Translations under genes and position numbers: made by a program
In this document: positions 1-10,955 of the stretch, one piece after another
How positions within the stretch are numbered: position 1 is the first letter of the stretch
Layout: each line of letters opens with the position of its first letter
The notes under the pieces: generated by a model
The model's input: the letters and a program-made list of their open reading frames with translations, nothing else
Database searches by the model: none
What the model was told of the DNA's origin: nothing
From: Clostridiales bacterium
GTDB taxonomy: Bacteria > Bacillota > Clostridia > Oscillospirales > CAG-272
Assembly (NCBI GenBank): GCA_022791685.1
Contig: JAAVZO010000008.1
Location: 62,001 to 126,000, forward strand
DNA: 64,000 nucleotides
Direction of reading: 5' to 3'

Positions 1-982
1 GATAACTTTTATAGTTGGGGTCCTGCTCGCCCAGTGACCACATATTAAGGAACATCAGCGTCAAATTGTCAACAGCCTTGCCTTCTATCCTTACTGCGGT
101 ATCCTTCCAGTGACCAAAGGGCTTGGTGTGATTTATGTATTCGTCGCTAAGATTTATACCGCCGTTGAATCCTACTTTGCCATCGATAACGAGGATCTTT
201 CTATGGTCGCGGTAATTATAGTGAGTCGAAAGAAATGGACGAATGGGCGAGAACATTTTGCACTTGATACCGTATTCCGCCAGCATTTTGGGGTAATTGT
301 ACGGCAATAGCGCAATGGCGCAGGTACCGTCGTACATCACCCGCACATCGACTCCTTGTTTGGCCTTTTCTACAAGTATCTTTAGAATGCTGCCCCACAT
401 CCTGCCTTCGTCGATTATGAAATACTCCATAAAAATAAACTTTTCAGCTTTTTTGAGCTCTTCCAACATAGCCTCCCACTTATTTTCGCCGAGAGGGTAA
501 TATGTTACCTTGTTTCCAGAGGTGGCTGGAAAAGTTCCGCTTCTGTTGAGGTAATACACAAGGTCTGCGGTTTCATGGCTGACGCTTTTTAGTTCCTCCA
601 TAACGGCAGTGTCTTGTTGAATTTCATTCTTGTGGTCCTTCACGAGCTTGTTGTAGCCAGTTCCTATGGCGCGGCTGCCTATGTCGGACTTTGTGTATAA
701 GTAAAAGAGGGTTCCGAAGAACGAGGTTACGGAGATTACAAGAATCCATGTCAGCTTTGCGGAGCTGTCCATGTCGGTGCTCATGAGATAGACGATAACG
801 CAGAGATTGAAAAGTCCTATCCCGCCTAAGATCTTGCCTATCAAAGCAGCAAAAAATATTTCCGCTATCAGGAAGCAAAATATCGCCAATAACAGCAACA
901 ATATAATAATTCCGGTTCGGCTGAATATGATGCGCAGCAGTCCCTTTTTATGTTTTTTCAGCAAATTTAGTTCATCATTCAA
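1..982 (-). CDS. cls: Cardiolipin synthase / phospholipase D-like protein (C-terminus cut by window edge)
   Basis: Reverse-strand translation gives N-terminal TM segments then ...MYDGTCAIALLPYNYPKMLAEYGI...FLSTHYNYRDHRKILVIDGKVGFNGGINLSDEYINHTKPFGHWKDTAVRIEG (HxK PLD motif). TTG start at 982 with GGAGG upstream. Confidence 0.85.
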   Translation of the reverse strand, partial: MNDELNLLKKHKKGLLRIIFSRTGIIILLLLLAIFCFLIAEIFFAALIGKILGGIGLFNLCVIVYLMSTDMDSSAKLTWILVISVTSFFGTLFYLYTKSDIGSRAIGTGYNKLVKDHKNEIQQDTAVMEELKSVSHETADLVYYLNRSGTFPATSGNKVTYYPLGENKWEAMLEELKKAEKFIFMEYFIIDEGRMWGSILKILVEKAKQGVDVRVMYDGTCAIALLPYNYPKMLAEYGIKCKMFSPIRPFLSTHYNYRDHRKILVIDGKVGFNGGINLSDEYINHTKPFGHWKDTAVRIEGKAVDNLTLMFLNMWSLGEQDPNYKSY

Positions 983-1286
983 TTTTTAATTCCTCCATAT
1001 ATTGTTAAAACCTTGTATTTATGTTTACAAAAATATATTATATACTTTTTTTAGAGTAAAATCAAGTAGTTTTATAAGAAAATTGATTCTTTAAATCAAA
1101 AGCAAGATACAGATGTTAATAAAAGTCAATTTTAGGTTCATACAGTCTATTTACATGAAGGGTGAATTTGTGGTAAACTATATATGCGGTCCACGGTCAA
1201 GCCGTTAGGGGCTGTATCATATATGATATGCAAATTACGAAAGGAACTCAGGTGGTAAACGCGAATCCACTCGAGCAGGTTGTAGA

Positions 1287-2804
1287 ATGAAAAATAGAAA
1301 AATTGCTGTAATTGCATTACTGTCGGCGTTGTCGATGTTCACATCGGTACTTGCGTCATGTGGTGATAAAGCGCCGGATATAGATCCTGACAATAAGGAC
1401 ACGTCGGCTAATGTTGATACATCCGATATCAGCGATACTGACGATGAAGGACGTTTCACGGCTAAAGACTCTCTGCCGGACGATCTAAATTTCGGCGGCA
1501 AGGAAATCCATATTTTAATGCGCGGCGGCGACTATGATAGCAGAACAGAGCTGTATAGTGAGGAGCTCAACGGAGACGTTATAAACGATGCAGTTTATGA
1601 GCGCAATAGAGCGGTTCAGGAGAGACTAAACGTTACGCTTGACTTTATTATGACTGACGAGACGCGCCACACCTCGAATATAAACCTGATTAAGCAGTCT
1701 ATAATTGCTGATTCGGATGATTACAATCTTATCGCGGATAGTGTAACGTATAATATGCAGCTGTCGATGGAGGGACTTTTTACCGACTTAAACACGCTCA
1801 ATTATCTTGATTTTGACAAGCCGTGGTGGAATAAATCATTCCTTGAAACAACAGAATTCAACGGAAAAAATTATGCTGTATTAGGCGATATTTCGCAGAC
1901 GATGATTTCGGGCGCATTCTGTATGTTTTTCAACAAATCTATGTTCGAAGAGGTATATCCAGATGAGCAGAGCTTGTATCAAACAGTACTTGACGGAGAA
2001 TGGACGCTCGATAAGCTTATTTCCTACTGCACGCCGCTTTATGCGGATCTGAACGGCGATACTGCCGCAAATGAGGGCGACCGCTTTGGTCATTTCTTCA
2101 CAAATGCAAAAACGCTCGGTGCGGATTCATTTGTCGGTGGCTGTGGAATTGAAGCTGTGGTGAAGGAGAAGGACGGAACATTCAGTTATGGCGCTACGAA
2201 TGAGAGGGCAGTATCGTTCTTTGAAAAGATGAAAAAGCTGTTATTCGAGGACAACAACACCTGTCGGCTTGCTAATAATAATGAGCAAATAATGGACACT
2301 ATGATAAACGGTCAAACTATGTTTACAACATGGATGCTTACCGGCGTTAATTATCTGCGCGATATGAAGGACGATTACGGAATTATCCCTATGCCGAAGC
2401 TTGATGAGAATCAGCAGAGTTATAAAGGATATATGCACGACGGAAGTTCATCGTTCGTCATTCCGATTACAGAGGATGATCCCGATACTGTAGCTGCTGT
2501 ACTCGAGGCTATGTGCGCGGAATCCTACCGCAGCGTAACTCCGGCATACTTCGGAACGGCGATAAAGGGCAAGTACATCCGTGATGATGAGTCGTCGCAA
2601 ATGCTCGATATGATAGTTGAAGGCGCATATCTCGACCTTGGATATATCTACGGACAAAATCTCAGCTGGCCTGTCGACCAGATACGCGGCATACTTACGA
2701 GCAGCTCGAACTGCGACAGCGCTATGTCGACGCTTGCTGCAATGGAAACAAGCATTATGACTCAGATGGAGAATATTGTTAAGACTTACGATGAACTTGG
2801 ATAA
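1287..2804 (+). CDS. Extracellular solute-binding lipoprotein (ABC-type SBP family)
   Basis: Lipobox SVLASC; family-typical ELNGDVINDAVYERNRAVQERLNV and DGEWTLDKL motifs; paralogous to three other ORFs in the window. Confidence 0.85.
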   Translation: MKNRKIAVIALLSALSMFTSVLASCGDKAPDIDPDNKDTSANVDTSDISDTDDEGRFTAKDSLPDDLNFGGKEIHILMRGGDYDSRTELYSEELNGDVINDAVYERNRAVQERLNVTLDFIMTDETRHTSNINLIKQSIIADSDDYNLIADSVTYNMQLSMEGLFTDLNTLNYLDFDKPWWNKSFLETTEFNGKNYAVLGDISQTMISGAFCMFFNKSMFEEVYPDEQSLYQTVLDGEWTLDKLISYCTPLYADLNGDTAANEGDRFGHFFTNAKTLGADSFVGGCGIEAVVKEKDGTFSYGATNERAVSFFEKMKKLLFEDNNTCRLANNNEQIMDTMINGQTMFTTWMLTGVNYLRDMKDDYGIIPMPKLDENQQSYKGYMHDGSSSFVIPITEDDPDTVAAVLEAMCAESYRSVTPAYFGTAIKGKYIRDDESSQMLDMIVEGAYLDLGYIYGQNLSWPVDQIRGILTSSSNCDSAMSTLAAMETSIMTQMENIVKTYDELG

Positions 2805-2811
2805 CAACTAA

Positions 2812-2903
2812 TAGACCTGTTCGATAACCTAATTTTAGCTTTTGAAAATGCTGATGAAATCAGCATTTTCAAAGTTTAATCGAGAGGTTATCGAATAGGT
2901 CTA
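2812..2903. repeat. R2 interspersed nested-palindrome repeat, copy 1
   Basis: TAGACCTGTTCGATAACCT ... AGGTTATCGAATAGGTCTA inverted ends flanking inner hairpin TTGAAAATGCTGAT-gaa-ATCAGCATTTTCAA; related copies at 27413 and 40570. Confidence 0.8.
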
Positions 2904-2911
2904 ATGTAAAA

Positions 2912-2940
2912 GGAGACGCGTCAGCGTCTCCTTTTCTTAT
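2912..2940 (+). terminator. Rho-independent terminator-like hairpin
   Basis: GGAGACGC-gtca-GCGTCTCC followed by TTTTCTTATTT. Confidence 0.75.
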
Positions 2941-2946
2941 TTAATT

Positions 2947-3810
2947 TTACAGCAGCTTTTCAAGCTTATCGGCTGCGGAGTCGAGGTAATCGTTCTCCAT
3001 CAGCTCAAGTATACCCTTGTCGCAGAGTGCTGCGAGACGCGGGTCTACCGGGATGTGTGCGAGCACGTCGTAGCCGAACTTGTCCGCAACCTCAGAGATG
3101 TGGCTGTCGCCGAAGAGCTTGTACTCCTTGCCGCAGTCGGGACATTTGAAGTAAGCCATGTTCTCGACAAGACCTACGACCGGAATGTTCATCATCTGCG
3201 CCATATTTGCCGCCTTTGCAACTATCATCGATACGAGCTCCTGAGGGCTTGCTACGATAATAATGCCGTCGAGCGGGATAGACTGGAATACAGTAAGCGG
3301 TACATCGCCGGTTCCGGGAGGCATATCGACGAACATAAAGTCTACGTCGTCCCAGATAACGTCAGTCCAGAACTGCTTTACAGTTCCGGCGATGACTGGG
3401 CCGCGCCATACAACAGGCGTAGTCTCGTCCGAGAGCAGCAGGTTTACGCTCATCATCTTGATACCAGTCTTGGAAGCGAGCGGGAAAATACCGCCAGCGC
3501 CGTCTCCGGTAACTTCGCCCTTGACACCGAATGCCTTCGGGATCGACGGACCTGTGATATCAGCGTCGAGTATCGCGGTGTTGTAGCCGCGACGGCTCAT
3601 TATAACAGACAGCATAGAGGTGACGATGGATTTACCAACGCCGCCCTTGCCGCTGACAATACCGATGACCTTCTTTATTTTAGAAAGCTCATGCGGCTTT
3701 TCGATAAGGCTCTCCTTTTCACGGGAGGAGCAGTTTGCAGAACAGGACGAGCAGTCATGCGTGCAGCCTGACTCTTCGTTTACCTTTTCCTGCGAATCAT
3801 CATATATCAT
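2947..3810 (-). CDS. mrp: Mrp/NBP35-family P-loop ATP-binding Fe-S carrier protein
   Basis: VIGIVSGKGGVGKSIVTSML Walker A, DMPPGTGDVPLT, C-terminal CPDCG; N-terminal Cys-rich CTHDCSSCSANC. RBS favours MIYDD start. Confidence 0.93.
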   Translation of the reverse strand: MIYDDSQEKVNEESGCTHDCSSCSANCSSREKESLIEKPHELSKIKKVIGIVSGKGGVGKSIVTSMLSVIMSRRGYNTAILDADITGPSIPKAFGVKGEVTGDGAGGIFPLASKTGIKMMSVNLLLSDETTPVVWRGPVIAGTVKQFWTDVIWDDVDFMFVDMPPGTGDVPLTVFQSIPLDGIIIVASPQELVSMIVAKAANMAQMMNIPVVGLVENMAYFKCPDCGKEYKLFGDSHISEVADKFGYDVLAHIPVDPRLAALCDKGILELMENDYLDSAADKLEKLL

Positions 3811-4037
3811 TGGAAGAACTCCTTTCATTCATGCGCCAAATACGCGACTGCACATCCTATTGTGGTATGAGCTGCGATTCAGCAACACTGTATAGAACTA
3901 TTATATACCATTTTAGTGAAAATTGCAAGCCTTTTCAGACTTTAATATATTTTTTACTCTTTGTCAAATATTTGATATGGAAGCAGAGTATTTTTTGTGA
4001 TATAATTTGTAGCAAAACATTTGTGGGGTGAATTACA

Positions 4038-4433
4038 ATGATGGATAAGCTGCGCCGATTCATGTATGGTCGGTATGGTGCGGATAAGCTTGGCTATGCG
4101 CTGATCATATTTTGGCTGATAGTATCAATTATAGCAGGGGCTGTCGACAACTTCTGGGTGCGGATGCTTTCATATTTGCCGGTATTATGGGCGATTTTTC
4201 GTATGTTCTCGAAAAATGTGCAGGCACGCCGCAAGGAAAATGCGGTATTTTTAAAATTTTATGCACCGATTGAAAAATGGTTCAAGCTTCAGGCGAACCG
4301 TTTCCGCGACCGCAAGACTCATCGCTACTATAGTTGTCCGAGCTGCCACAATACGCTGCGAGTTCCGAAGGGCAAGGGGGAGATAACTATAACTTGTCCG
4401 GTATGCAAAACAAAATTTGATAAGAAGACTTAA
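4038..4433 (+). CDS. Small membrane protein with C-terminal zinc-ribbon
   Basis: Two hydrophobic segments, then CPSCHNTLRVPKGKGEITITCPVCKTKF; RBS GGGGTG. Confidence 0.75.
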   Translation: MMDKLRRFMYGRYGADKLGYALIIFWLIVSIIAGAVDNFWVRMLSYLPVLWAIFRMFSKNVQARRKENAVFLKFYAPIEKWFKLQANRFRDRKTHRYYSCPSCHNTLRVPKGKGEITITCPVCKTKFDKKT

Positions 4434-4445
4434 TATGGTGAAGTA

Positions 4446-5225
4446 ATGGAAATATTAAAAATTATCGTTGTAACGCTGCTTGCGGGTGCTGGTGCAGGTA
4501 TCGGAACCGGATTTGCTGGAATGAGCGCGGCGGCAGTTATCGCGCCAGTGTTGACGGTATTTCTCGGAATCGACGCGTATCAGGCGGTCGGAATCGCACT
4601 TGCGTCCGACGTGCTGGCGAGTGCGGTATCGGCATATACTTACGGGAAGAATAAAAACCTCGATATCAAAAACGGACTCGTAATGCTTGCGAGCGTGCTC
4701 GTATTTACGGTGGTCGGAAGCTACGTATCAAGTCTGCTCCCGTCGAAAACGATGGGAAGCTTCTCGGTATTTATGACTTTCCTGCTCGGTATAAAATTTA
4801 TTGTCCGCCCGGTCATGACTACAAAGGAGTCGATGAATTCGATCCCGATGAAGCAGCGAATAATCCGCTCTGGAATCAGCGGCATTGTTGTCGGCTTCAT
4901 TTGCGGATTTGTAGGCGCAGGCGGTGGAATGATGATGCTTCTGCTGCTCACAAGCGTACTGGGCTATGAGCTTAAAACCGCAGTCGGAACGAGCGTGCTT
5001 ATAATGACGTTTACAGCATTTACTGGTGCAGTGTCGCATTTTGCTCTTAGCGGCGCACCGGATATTCCGATACTGATATTATGTGTATTATTCACGCTGA
5101 TATTCGCACGTCTTGCTGCTCTGTTCGCGAATAAAGCAGAACCGAAGACGCTCAACCGCCTAACTGGAGTTGTGCTCGTGATACTCGGTATCGCGGTGTT
5201 TGCATTCAAGCTTATCGGCGGATAA
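4446..5225 (+). CDS. TauE/SafE-family sulfite exporter-like permease
   Basis: Multi-TM protein with GAGAGIGTGFAGMSAAAVIAPVL and GFVGAGGGMMMLLLLT repeats typical of the family. Confidence 0.9.
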   Translation: MEILKIIVVTLLAGAGAGIGTGFAGMSAAAVIAPVLTVFLGIDAYQAVGIALASDVLASAVSAYTYGKNKNLDIKNGLVMLASVLVFTVVGSYVSSLLPSKTMGSFSVFMTFLLGIKFIVRPVMTTKESMNSIPMKQRIIRSGISGIVVGFICGFVGAGGGMMMLLLLTSVLGYELKTAVGTSVLIMTFTAFTGAVSHFALSGAPDIPILILCVLFTLIFARLAALFANKAEPKTLNRLTGVVLVILGIAVFAFKLIGG

Positions 5226-5239
5226 AGTTTATATTAGAA

Positions 5240-5280
5240 ACAAGCTGCATTATCAATTTTGATAATGCAGCTTGTTTTTT
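5240..5280 (+). terminator. Rho-independent terminator
   Basis: ACAAGCTGCATTATCA-attt-TGATAATGCAGCTTGT then TTTTT. Confidence 0.85.
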
Positions 5281-6421
5281 ATTTCATCTTGATAACTCTG
5301 AATACCTGCTCGGCAGTGTCACGCAGATTTGCATACGCATACTGCTTGTCGAGCGCTTTGTCGAGTGTGCATACCTCACGCATGATAGGGAAGAATGCGT
5401 CGATACCGTGCGAGTTGCATGATCCCGCGCCGTTTCCGACGCAGCCAGAAAATGCGATACACGGCTTGCCGTACTGTTTTGCGAGCGTCGCTACGCCTAT
5501 CGGTGCTTTGCCCATTACAGTTTGCGCGTCGAGCCGTCCCTCTCCGGTTATTACGATATCCGAATCTGCAATGTCGTCTTCGAGCCTGATAGCGTCAAGG
5601 ATTAGCTCAACGCCGGATTCGAGCGACGCGCCAAGATAGCTTCGCAGCGCGAATCCGAGTCCTCCGGCAGCCCCACTTCCGGCGAGTGTCGGATCGGACG
5701 CAGGGCATACCTTCTTTGTAAGGTATGCAAAATGCGCGAGCCATGCGTCCATTTTCGTTATCATATCGCTATCCGCGCCCTTCTGAGGTGCGAATACCGC
5801 GCTGCATCCGTTTTCGCCGCAGAGCGGATTTTTTACGTCACACGCGACTCTGAATCGGCATTCGCTGATTTCGGGAATCGCATTATCGGTGCGTATCTCA
5901 GCGAGCGACTCGAGCCCGATTGCACCGTTCGGAATGGGCTTACCGTATTTGTCGAGCAGCTCATATCCGAGCGCCGACAGCATACCTGCACCGCCGTCGT
6001 TAGTAGCACTACCGCCGATTCCGATCAAGAAGTCGCGTACATCGAGCGATATCGCGTCGCGTATCATCTCGCCGACTCCGTAGGTTGTGGTGTACAGCGG
6101 ATTTCGCTCCGACTGGCTGATAAGCGTAATTCCAGCGGCGGCTGACATTTCGATAACTGCGGTTTTTCTATTTTTGATCGTACATATCGCGTAGCTGCAT
6201 TCGATACTGCGTCCGAGCGGGTCAGACGCTGAGATACAGCGACGCTCGCCTCCGAGAGCGGCGACGAGCGTTTCGACTGTACCTTCGCCGCCGTCAGCTA
6301 TCGGTCGCACGAGCAGCTCTGCGTCCGGATATACGCGGCGGATTCCCTCAGCGGCGGCAGTCCCGGCTTCAAGCGAGCTGAGACTGCCTTTGAAGGAATC
6401 AATAGCGATGGTTGTTTTCAT
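5279..6421 (-). CDS. Glycerate kinase (GarK/GlxK family)
   Basis: MKTTIAIDSFKGSLSSLEAG, PIADGGEGTVE, GIGGSATNDGGAGML, GEGRLDAQTVMGKAP motifs. Confidence 0.95.
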   Translation of the reverse strand: MKTTIAIDSFKGSLSSLEAGTAAAEGIRRVYPDAELLVRPIADGGEGTVETLVAALGGERRCISASDPLGRSIECSYAICTIKNRKTAVIEMSAAAGITLISQSERNPLYTTTYGVGEMIRDAISLDVRDFLIGIGGSATNDGGAGMLSALGYELLDKYGKPIPNGAIGLESLAEIRTDNAIPEISECRFRVACDVKNPLCGENGCSAVFAPQKGADSDMITKMDAWLAHFAYLTKKVCPASDPTLAGSGAAGGLGFALRSYLGASLESGVELILDAIRLEDDIADSDIVITGEGRLDAQTVMGKAPIGVATLAKQYGKPCIAFSGCVGNGAGSCNSHGIDAFFPIMREVCTLDKALDKQYAYANLRDTAEQVFRVIKMK

Positions 6422-9400
6422 ACGAGCTTGATCGTCAGAATTTCAAAGCCGGAGATATCGGTCGATATCGTATTGCCGACAATGTCGAGTTCTTTGATCG
6501 GATTCTCCATCATATCGCAGAGGTATGCCTTCTTGAAGTCATATCCAACAGTCAGATTTACCTTACCTCTGATGTTCTTAGATTCATACAGACGAATGAT
6601 TGTATCATTGCCGTCCTCGCTCTCCTTGATGGTCTCGCAGATCACGTTATCGCGGTCGAGCGTAACTGCTGAGAAGGACTCCGGAATAACGCTCTCACTT
6701 CCGGTCGCTTTGACTGCGGTCATCGGATAGTTGAGGTAATATGCCAGCTTTACGGTGTCGCTATCAGCAAGCGTTCCGGCGTGCGGGCAAATTGAATAGG
6801 TGAACGATATCTCGCCCTGATCGGCTTCGGGGTCTGGGAATGTCGGTGACTTGAATAACGAAAGCTGGATTACACCATCATGGATATCGTGACCGTATTT
6901 GCAGTCGTTGATAATGCTTACGCCGTATCCGCCCTCTGAAATGTCGGCGTATTTCTGTGCGCAGACCTCGAACTTCGCCTTGTCCCAGCTGGTGTTCTTA
7001 TGTGTCGGGCGTTCGATAGTACCAAACTGAATTTCATATGTTGCCTTGTCGGAGTTGATGTCGACTGGGAATGCAGCCTTGACCATCTGGTGCTGCTGGT
7101 GCCAATCGGCGGTCGTCTCGAAATCTATCTTTGCGATGTCGTCGTAGAACCATATCGTCTGTGTGATCTTCGACTTCATATGCGGACGTACAATGCGGAT
7201 ACCGCGGCGAACGCCGTCCTCGACTACCTCTGCTGATTCAAATGCGGTCAGCGGCTTATAGTCGTCGAGCGAGTATGGCTGCCACTCCCACGCGTCGTAA
7301 ACGTCGGGGTGATCGGCGTAGATACGAATTTCGTTTGCAGGCTTGCCGTCAGTGATGACCTCGCGTACGTTGACCTTGTCGAATATAGATACGATCTGCC
7401 ATGTTTCGTCAAAGCGAACGGTAAAGCGGTTGGTCTCGACGGTGCTGCCGTCGATGCTAATGCTGTTTCCGGTCACGAAATCGTTAGTCAGCGCGTAGCC
7501 CTTTGACGGAACGTTGGATACTATTGCGCTCACGCCGTCTACTTTGACAACACCGTTGCCATTGAAGGAGTGCGGGTTGAATACGACATATCCCTTGCCA
7601 GCGTCAAGCTTAGATGCGAGGTTGGTTTTCGCTGCGTCGATAACGCTGTTTCCGGTGTCCTTGATGAACTTATAGTCGATATCGCACTGGTCGTATACTT
7701 CCTTTATTGACGAGCCTGGGATGATGTCGTGGAACTGATTGGTGAGTATCATCTCCCAGCCCTTGTGGAGCTCTGCCTTCGGGAAGGATGCACCGGTGAG
7801 CGCTTTGTTCATCGACGCGATAAGCTCTGCGTCGAGATAGAGGAACTCGCTCTGACGGTTGTTTCTCTTGTTTTTCGAAATAGAAGTGTAAGTACCGCGA
7901 TGGAATTCGAGGTATAATTCGCCGCGCCATTCAGGCAGCAGACGGTTATTCTCAATCTTTTTTTCAAGTCTCGAAAGGAAGTCGCCGGCAAAGTCTATCT
8001 TCATAAGCGGTGCGCCGGGTATACCCTTTTCTGTGCGGCGTGCAAGCTCGAGCATTTCAGCGGTAGGTCCACCACCGCCGTCTCCGAAACCGAATGTGAG
8101 CAGCGCTTCATTGTTTAGATTCTTCTGCTGATAGCGCTTCCAGGTTCCGGCTACCATCTTAGGTCCGGTATTGCCGACATATGTTGTATATCTTGCCGGC
8201 TCGCCGCGGGTCTGATCCTGCGCGGTTAGGAAGTATGTGTTTATTTTAGTTCCGTCGATACCAGCCCAAGCGAAGGTGTCGTACGGCATTTTGTTGGTCT
8301 CGTTCCAGCTTATCTTCGAGGTGACGAACCAGTCGATACCGCTCTTTTTAAGTATCTGCGGAAGTGCTGCCGAGTAACCGAATACATCGGGAAGCCAGAG
8401 CACACGGTTGTCAACGCCGAATTCTTCCTTAAAGAAGCGCTTGCCGTACAGTACCTGACGAACAAGACTTTCACCAGAAGTAAGGTTGCAGTCAGCTTCG
8501 ACCCACATACCGCCTTCGCATTCCCAACGTCCGTCCTTGATCCGCTCCTTTACTTGCTCGTATACCTCTGGAGCTTCCTCTTTGAGGTTTTGATAGAGCA
8601 GCGCCTGTGACGACATGAATTTGTACTCAGGATAGCGATCCATCAGCTCAAGCACGGTCGAGAATGAGCGCTGAACCTTTTCGCGGGTCTGCTTCAGTGT
8701 CCACTGCCATGCGCAGTCAATGTGCGTGTGGCCGATTCCGACGGTGGTCGGCGAATTGTCTCCGCGGTTTTTATTGCAGTATTTGCCGTAGAATTCGTCA
8801 TCCATGTAAGCCTTAGCGGTTTTTACAGATTCAAAGAATTCATCACTTCCGACCTCGAACAGGTCAAGCAGCGATACTGCATTATCGAGATGACGCAGAG
8901 TTTCGGCGTATTCCTGAGAATTAGTGTCGATGTAGTCGAGCATTTCATACGGAACACGGATATCGTAGTAGAGCTGCTCGGTCTCGTAGTTGAGATTGCG
9001 CAGCTTTGCATAAAATCGGGTCTCAGAAATCTTCGGTCCGGTGTAGCCGTAGATGTAGCAGTCATACGAATCCGCGCTGTCAAGGACTACGAATGTATGG
9101 TTAGTGTCAAGTCCCTGACGCAGCTTGCCGTTGATGTAAGCGATGAATTGCGGATTGCAGGCATCCCAGCCGGATTTATCGGTATGGATAACAAGCTGTA
9201 CAGGCTTTGATTTCATATCTTCCGGAATTTCGACGGTGAAGTGGAACCATGCGTGGCTTTCCCAGCCATTTCCCCAGAGCTCGCCTACCTTATATGGAGC
9301 AAATTCTGAGAGTGCAGGTGGAGTGTTGTTTGTCTTATACTCACAAGGACAGATAGTGATACCTTCAACATCACGCTCGTTTGACCAGCGCGACTCGTTT

Positions 9401-9444
9401 AAAATAGAGAGATATTTTTTAACTTTTCTGTATTGATTTTGCAT
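6418..9444 (-). CDS. Glycoside hydrolase family 38 alpha-mannosidase
   Basis: GIGHTHIDCAWQWTLKQTREK, WECEGGMWVEADCNLTSGESLVRQ, LWLPDVFGYSAALPQILKKSG; stop overlaps the glycerate kinase start (4 bp). Confidence 0.95.
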   Translation of the reverse strand: MQNQYRKVKKYLSILNESRWSNERDVEGITICPCEYKTNNTPPALSEFAPYKVGELWGNGWESHAWFHFTVEIPEDMKSKPVQLVIHTDKSGWDACNPQFIAYINGKLRQGLDTNHTFVVLDSADSYDCYIYGYTGPKISETRFYAKLRNLNYETEQLYYDIRVPYEMLDYIDTNSQEYAETLRHLDNAVSLLDLFEVGSDEFFESVKTAKAYMDDEFYGKYCNKNRGDNSPTTVGIGHTHIDCAWQWTLKQTREKVQRSFSTVLELMDRYPEYKFMSSQALLYQNLKEEAPEVYEQVKERIKDGRWECEGGMWVEADCNLTSGESLVRQVLYGKRFFKEEFGVDNRVLWLPDVFGYSAALPQILKKSGIDWFVTSKISWNETNKMPYDTFAWAGIDGTKINTYFLTAQDQTRGEPARYTTYVGNTGPKMVAGTWKRYQQKNLNNEALLTFGFGDGGGGPTAEMLELARRTEKGIPGAPLMKIDFAGDFLSRLEKKIENNRLLPEWRGELYLEFHRGTYTSISKNKRNNRQSEFLYLDAELIASMNKALTGASFPKAELHKGWEMILTNQFHDIIPGSSIKEVYDQCDIDYKFIKDTGNSVIDAAKTNLASKLDAGKGYVVFNPHSFNGNGVVKVDGVSAIVSNVPSKGYALTNDFVTGNSISIDGSTVETNRFTVRFDETWQIVSIFDKVNVREVITDGKPANEIRIYADHPDVYDAWEWQPYSLDDYKPLTAFESAEVVEDGVRRGIRIVRPHMKSKITQTIWFYDDIAKIDFETTADWHQQHQMVKAAFPVDINSDKATYEIQFGTIERPTHKNTSWDKAKFEVCAQKYADISEGGYGVSIINDCKYGHDIHDGVIQLSLFKSPTFPDPEADQGEISFTYSICPHAGTLADSDTVKLAYYLNYPMTAVKATGSESVIPESFSAVTLDRDNVICETIKESEDGNDTIIRLYESKNIRGKVNLTVGYDFKKAYLCDMMENPIKELDIVGNTISTDISGFEILTIKLV

Positions 9445-9652
9445 TCTAAAAACCCTTTCAAGCCATAAAAATATGAACCATGTAAATTATACCGCATGAA
9501 GTTAGTTTTGTCAATGCTTATATGCGGAAAAAAGTAAAGTTGGTTCAAAATTTATGTACAAGCTATTAAATTTACCGAATTCCTTGAATATAGCTCAAAA
9601 GTGTGATAAAATATATGGTAAGTGAAATTTTGCAAATATTGGAGAAAAAACT

Positions 9653-10213
9653 ATGCCAGTAGAAAAATACCTTGAATGCGGTAAGATAGTAAACACGCAT
9701 GGAGTGCGCGGTGCGCTTAAAATCGAGCCTTGGTGCGACAGCCCAGATGTGCTGTGTAATATAAAGAAGCTTTATTATAAGAAAAAGGACGAGCTTATCG
9801 AGCTCGAAGTGACGAAAGCGTCGATACATAAGAATCATGTGCTCGTGTATTTTTACGGTATCGACTCGATCGAGGAGGCGCAGCTGCTGAAGAACCGCGT
9901 CGTATATGCCGACCGCGACGAGATACCGCTTGACGATGACCGTGTGTTCGTTGCCGATATTATCGGGCTTGATGTTTTCGATGAAAAGAGCGAAGCAAAG
10001 CTCGGCGTGCTTGCCGACCTTATCGAGAGTCCCGCGTCTGATCTGTTTGCAGTTACGACCCCTGATGGACGAGAGGTGCTTGTTCCGGCGGTCGATGAAT
10101 TCATCGGACACATCGACGAGAGCGGCGTATACCTAAATCCGATACCCGGAATGTTCGACGATGGCGCGGATGTTATTGAAAACTCAGGCGAGGATGCAAA
10201 TAATGCGCTTTGA
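9653..10213 (+). CDS. rimM: Ribosome maturation factor RimM
   Basis: [24 protein letters not shown]; directly upstream of and overlapping trmD. Confidence 0.95.
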   Translation: MPVEKYLECGKIVNTHGVRGALKIEPWCDSPDVLCNIKKLYYKKKDELIELEVTKASIHKNHVLVYFYGIDSIEEAQLLKNRVVYADRDEIPLDDDRVFVADIIGLDVFDEKSEAKLGVLADLIESPASDLFAVTTPDGREVLVPAVDEFIGHIDESGVYLNPIPGMFDDGADVIENSGEDANNAL

Positions 10214-10955
10214 CATAATGACATTATTCCCGGACATGGTCGATACGGTGCTCGGTTCGAGCATAATCGGACGAGCTCAGAATAACGGATGTGTAGAGAT
10301 ACACTCGCACAATATCCGCGATTATTCTACCGATAAGCACCATCGTGTCGACGACACCCCATACGGCGGTGGAATGGGTATGCTGATGAGCCCCGTTCCG
10401 ATCTATGCCTGCTATGAGGCTATACTCAAAATGCAGGAATCCGATAAGCCGATAAAGCGGCGGGTGATATATATGTCTCCGCGCGGCAAAGTGTTGACTC
10501 AGCAGCACGCATATGAATTGACGCAGTATGACAACCTTATACTCCTCTGCGGTCATTATGAAGGTGTGGACGAGCGTATAATTGAAGAAATCGTCGACGA
10601 GGAGCTGTCTATTGGCGACTATGTGCTCACCGGCGGTGAGCTTCCCGCGTGCGTGCTTGTTGACTGCATATCGCGAATGCTCGACGGTGTGCTTTCGAAC
10701 GACGATTGCTGGCGAGGTGAGAGCATAGCTTCAGGTATGCTCGAATATCCGCAGTACACGCGTCCGCTTGACTTCCGCGGACGTAAAGTGCCTGAGGTGT
10801 TGACGAGCGGACATCATGCCAATATCGAGCGGTGGAGGCGTGAGACTGCGCTCGCGAAAACGCTCGAAATGCGCCCCGATCTGCTCGGTGGACGCGGTGT
10901 CGGATTTGATAAAATTTTGCCTGATAAAGAAAAAAATAAAGAAAATGATAAATAA
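10203..10955 (+). CDS. trmD: tRNA (guanine-N1)-methyltransferase TrmD
   Basis: [62 protein letters not shown]. Confidence 0.97.
   Translation: MRFDIMTLFPDMVDTVLGSSIIGRAQNNGCVEIHSHNIRDYSTDKHHRVDDTPYGGGMGMLMSPVPIYACYEAILKMQESDKPIKRRVIYMSPRGKVLTQQHAYELTQYDNLILLCGHYEGVDERIIEEIVDEELSIGDYVLTGGELPACVLVDCISRMLDGVLSNDDCWRGESIASGMLEYPQYTRPLDFRGRKVPEVLTSGHHANIERWRRETALAKTLEMRPDLLGGRGVGFDKILPDKEKNKENDK

Noticed and set aside
2841-2940. R2 copy 1 as an ordinary terminator of the SBP gene
   Set aside because: It lacks a T tract, a separate good terminator follows at 2912-2940, and sequence-related copies occur in other intergenic gaps.
3055-3771. 238-aa ORF antisense to mrp
   Set aside because: Fully contained on the opposite strand of a clear Mrp gene; no motif or convincing RBS.
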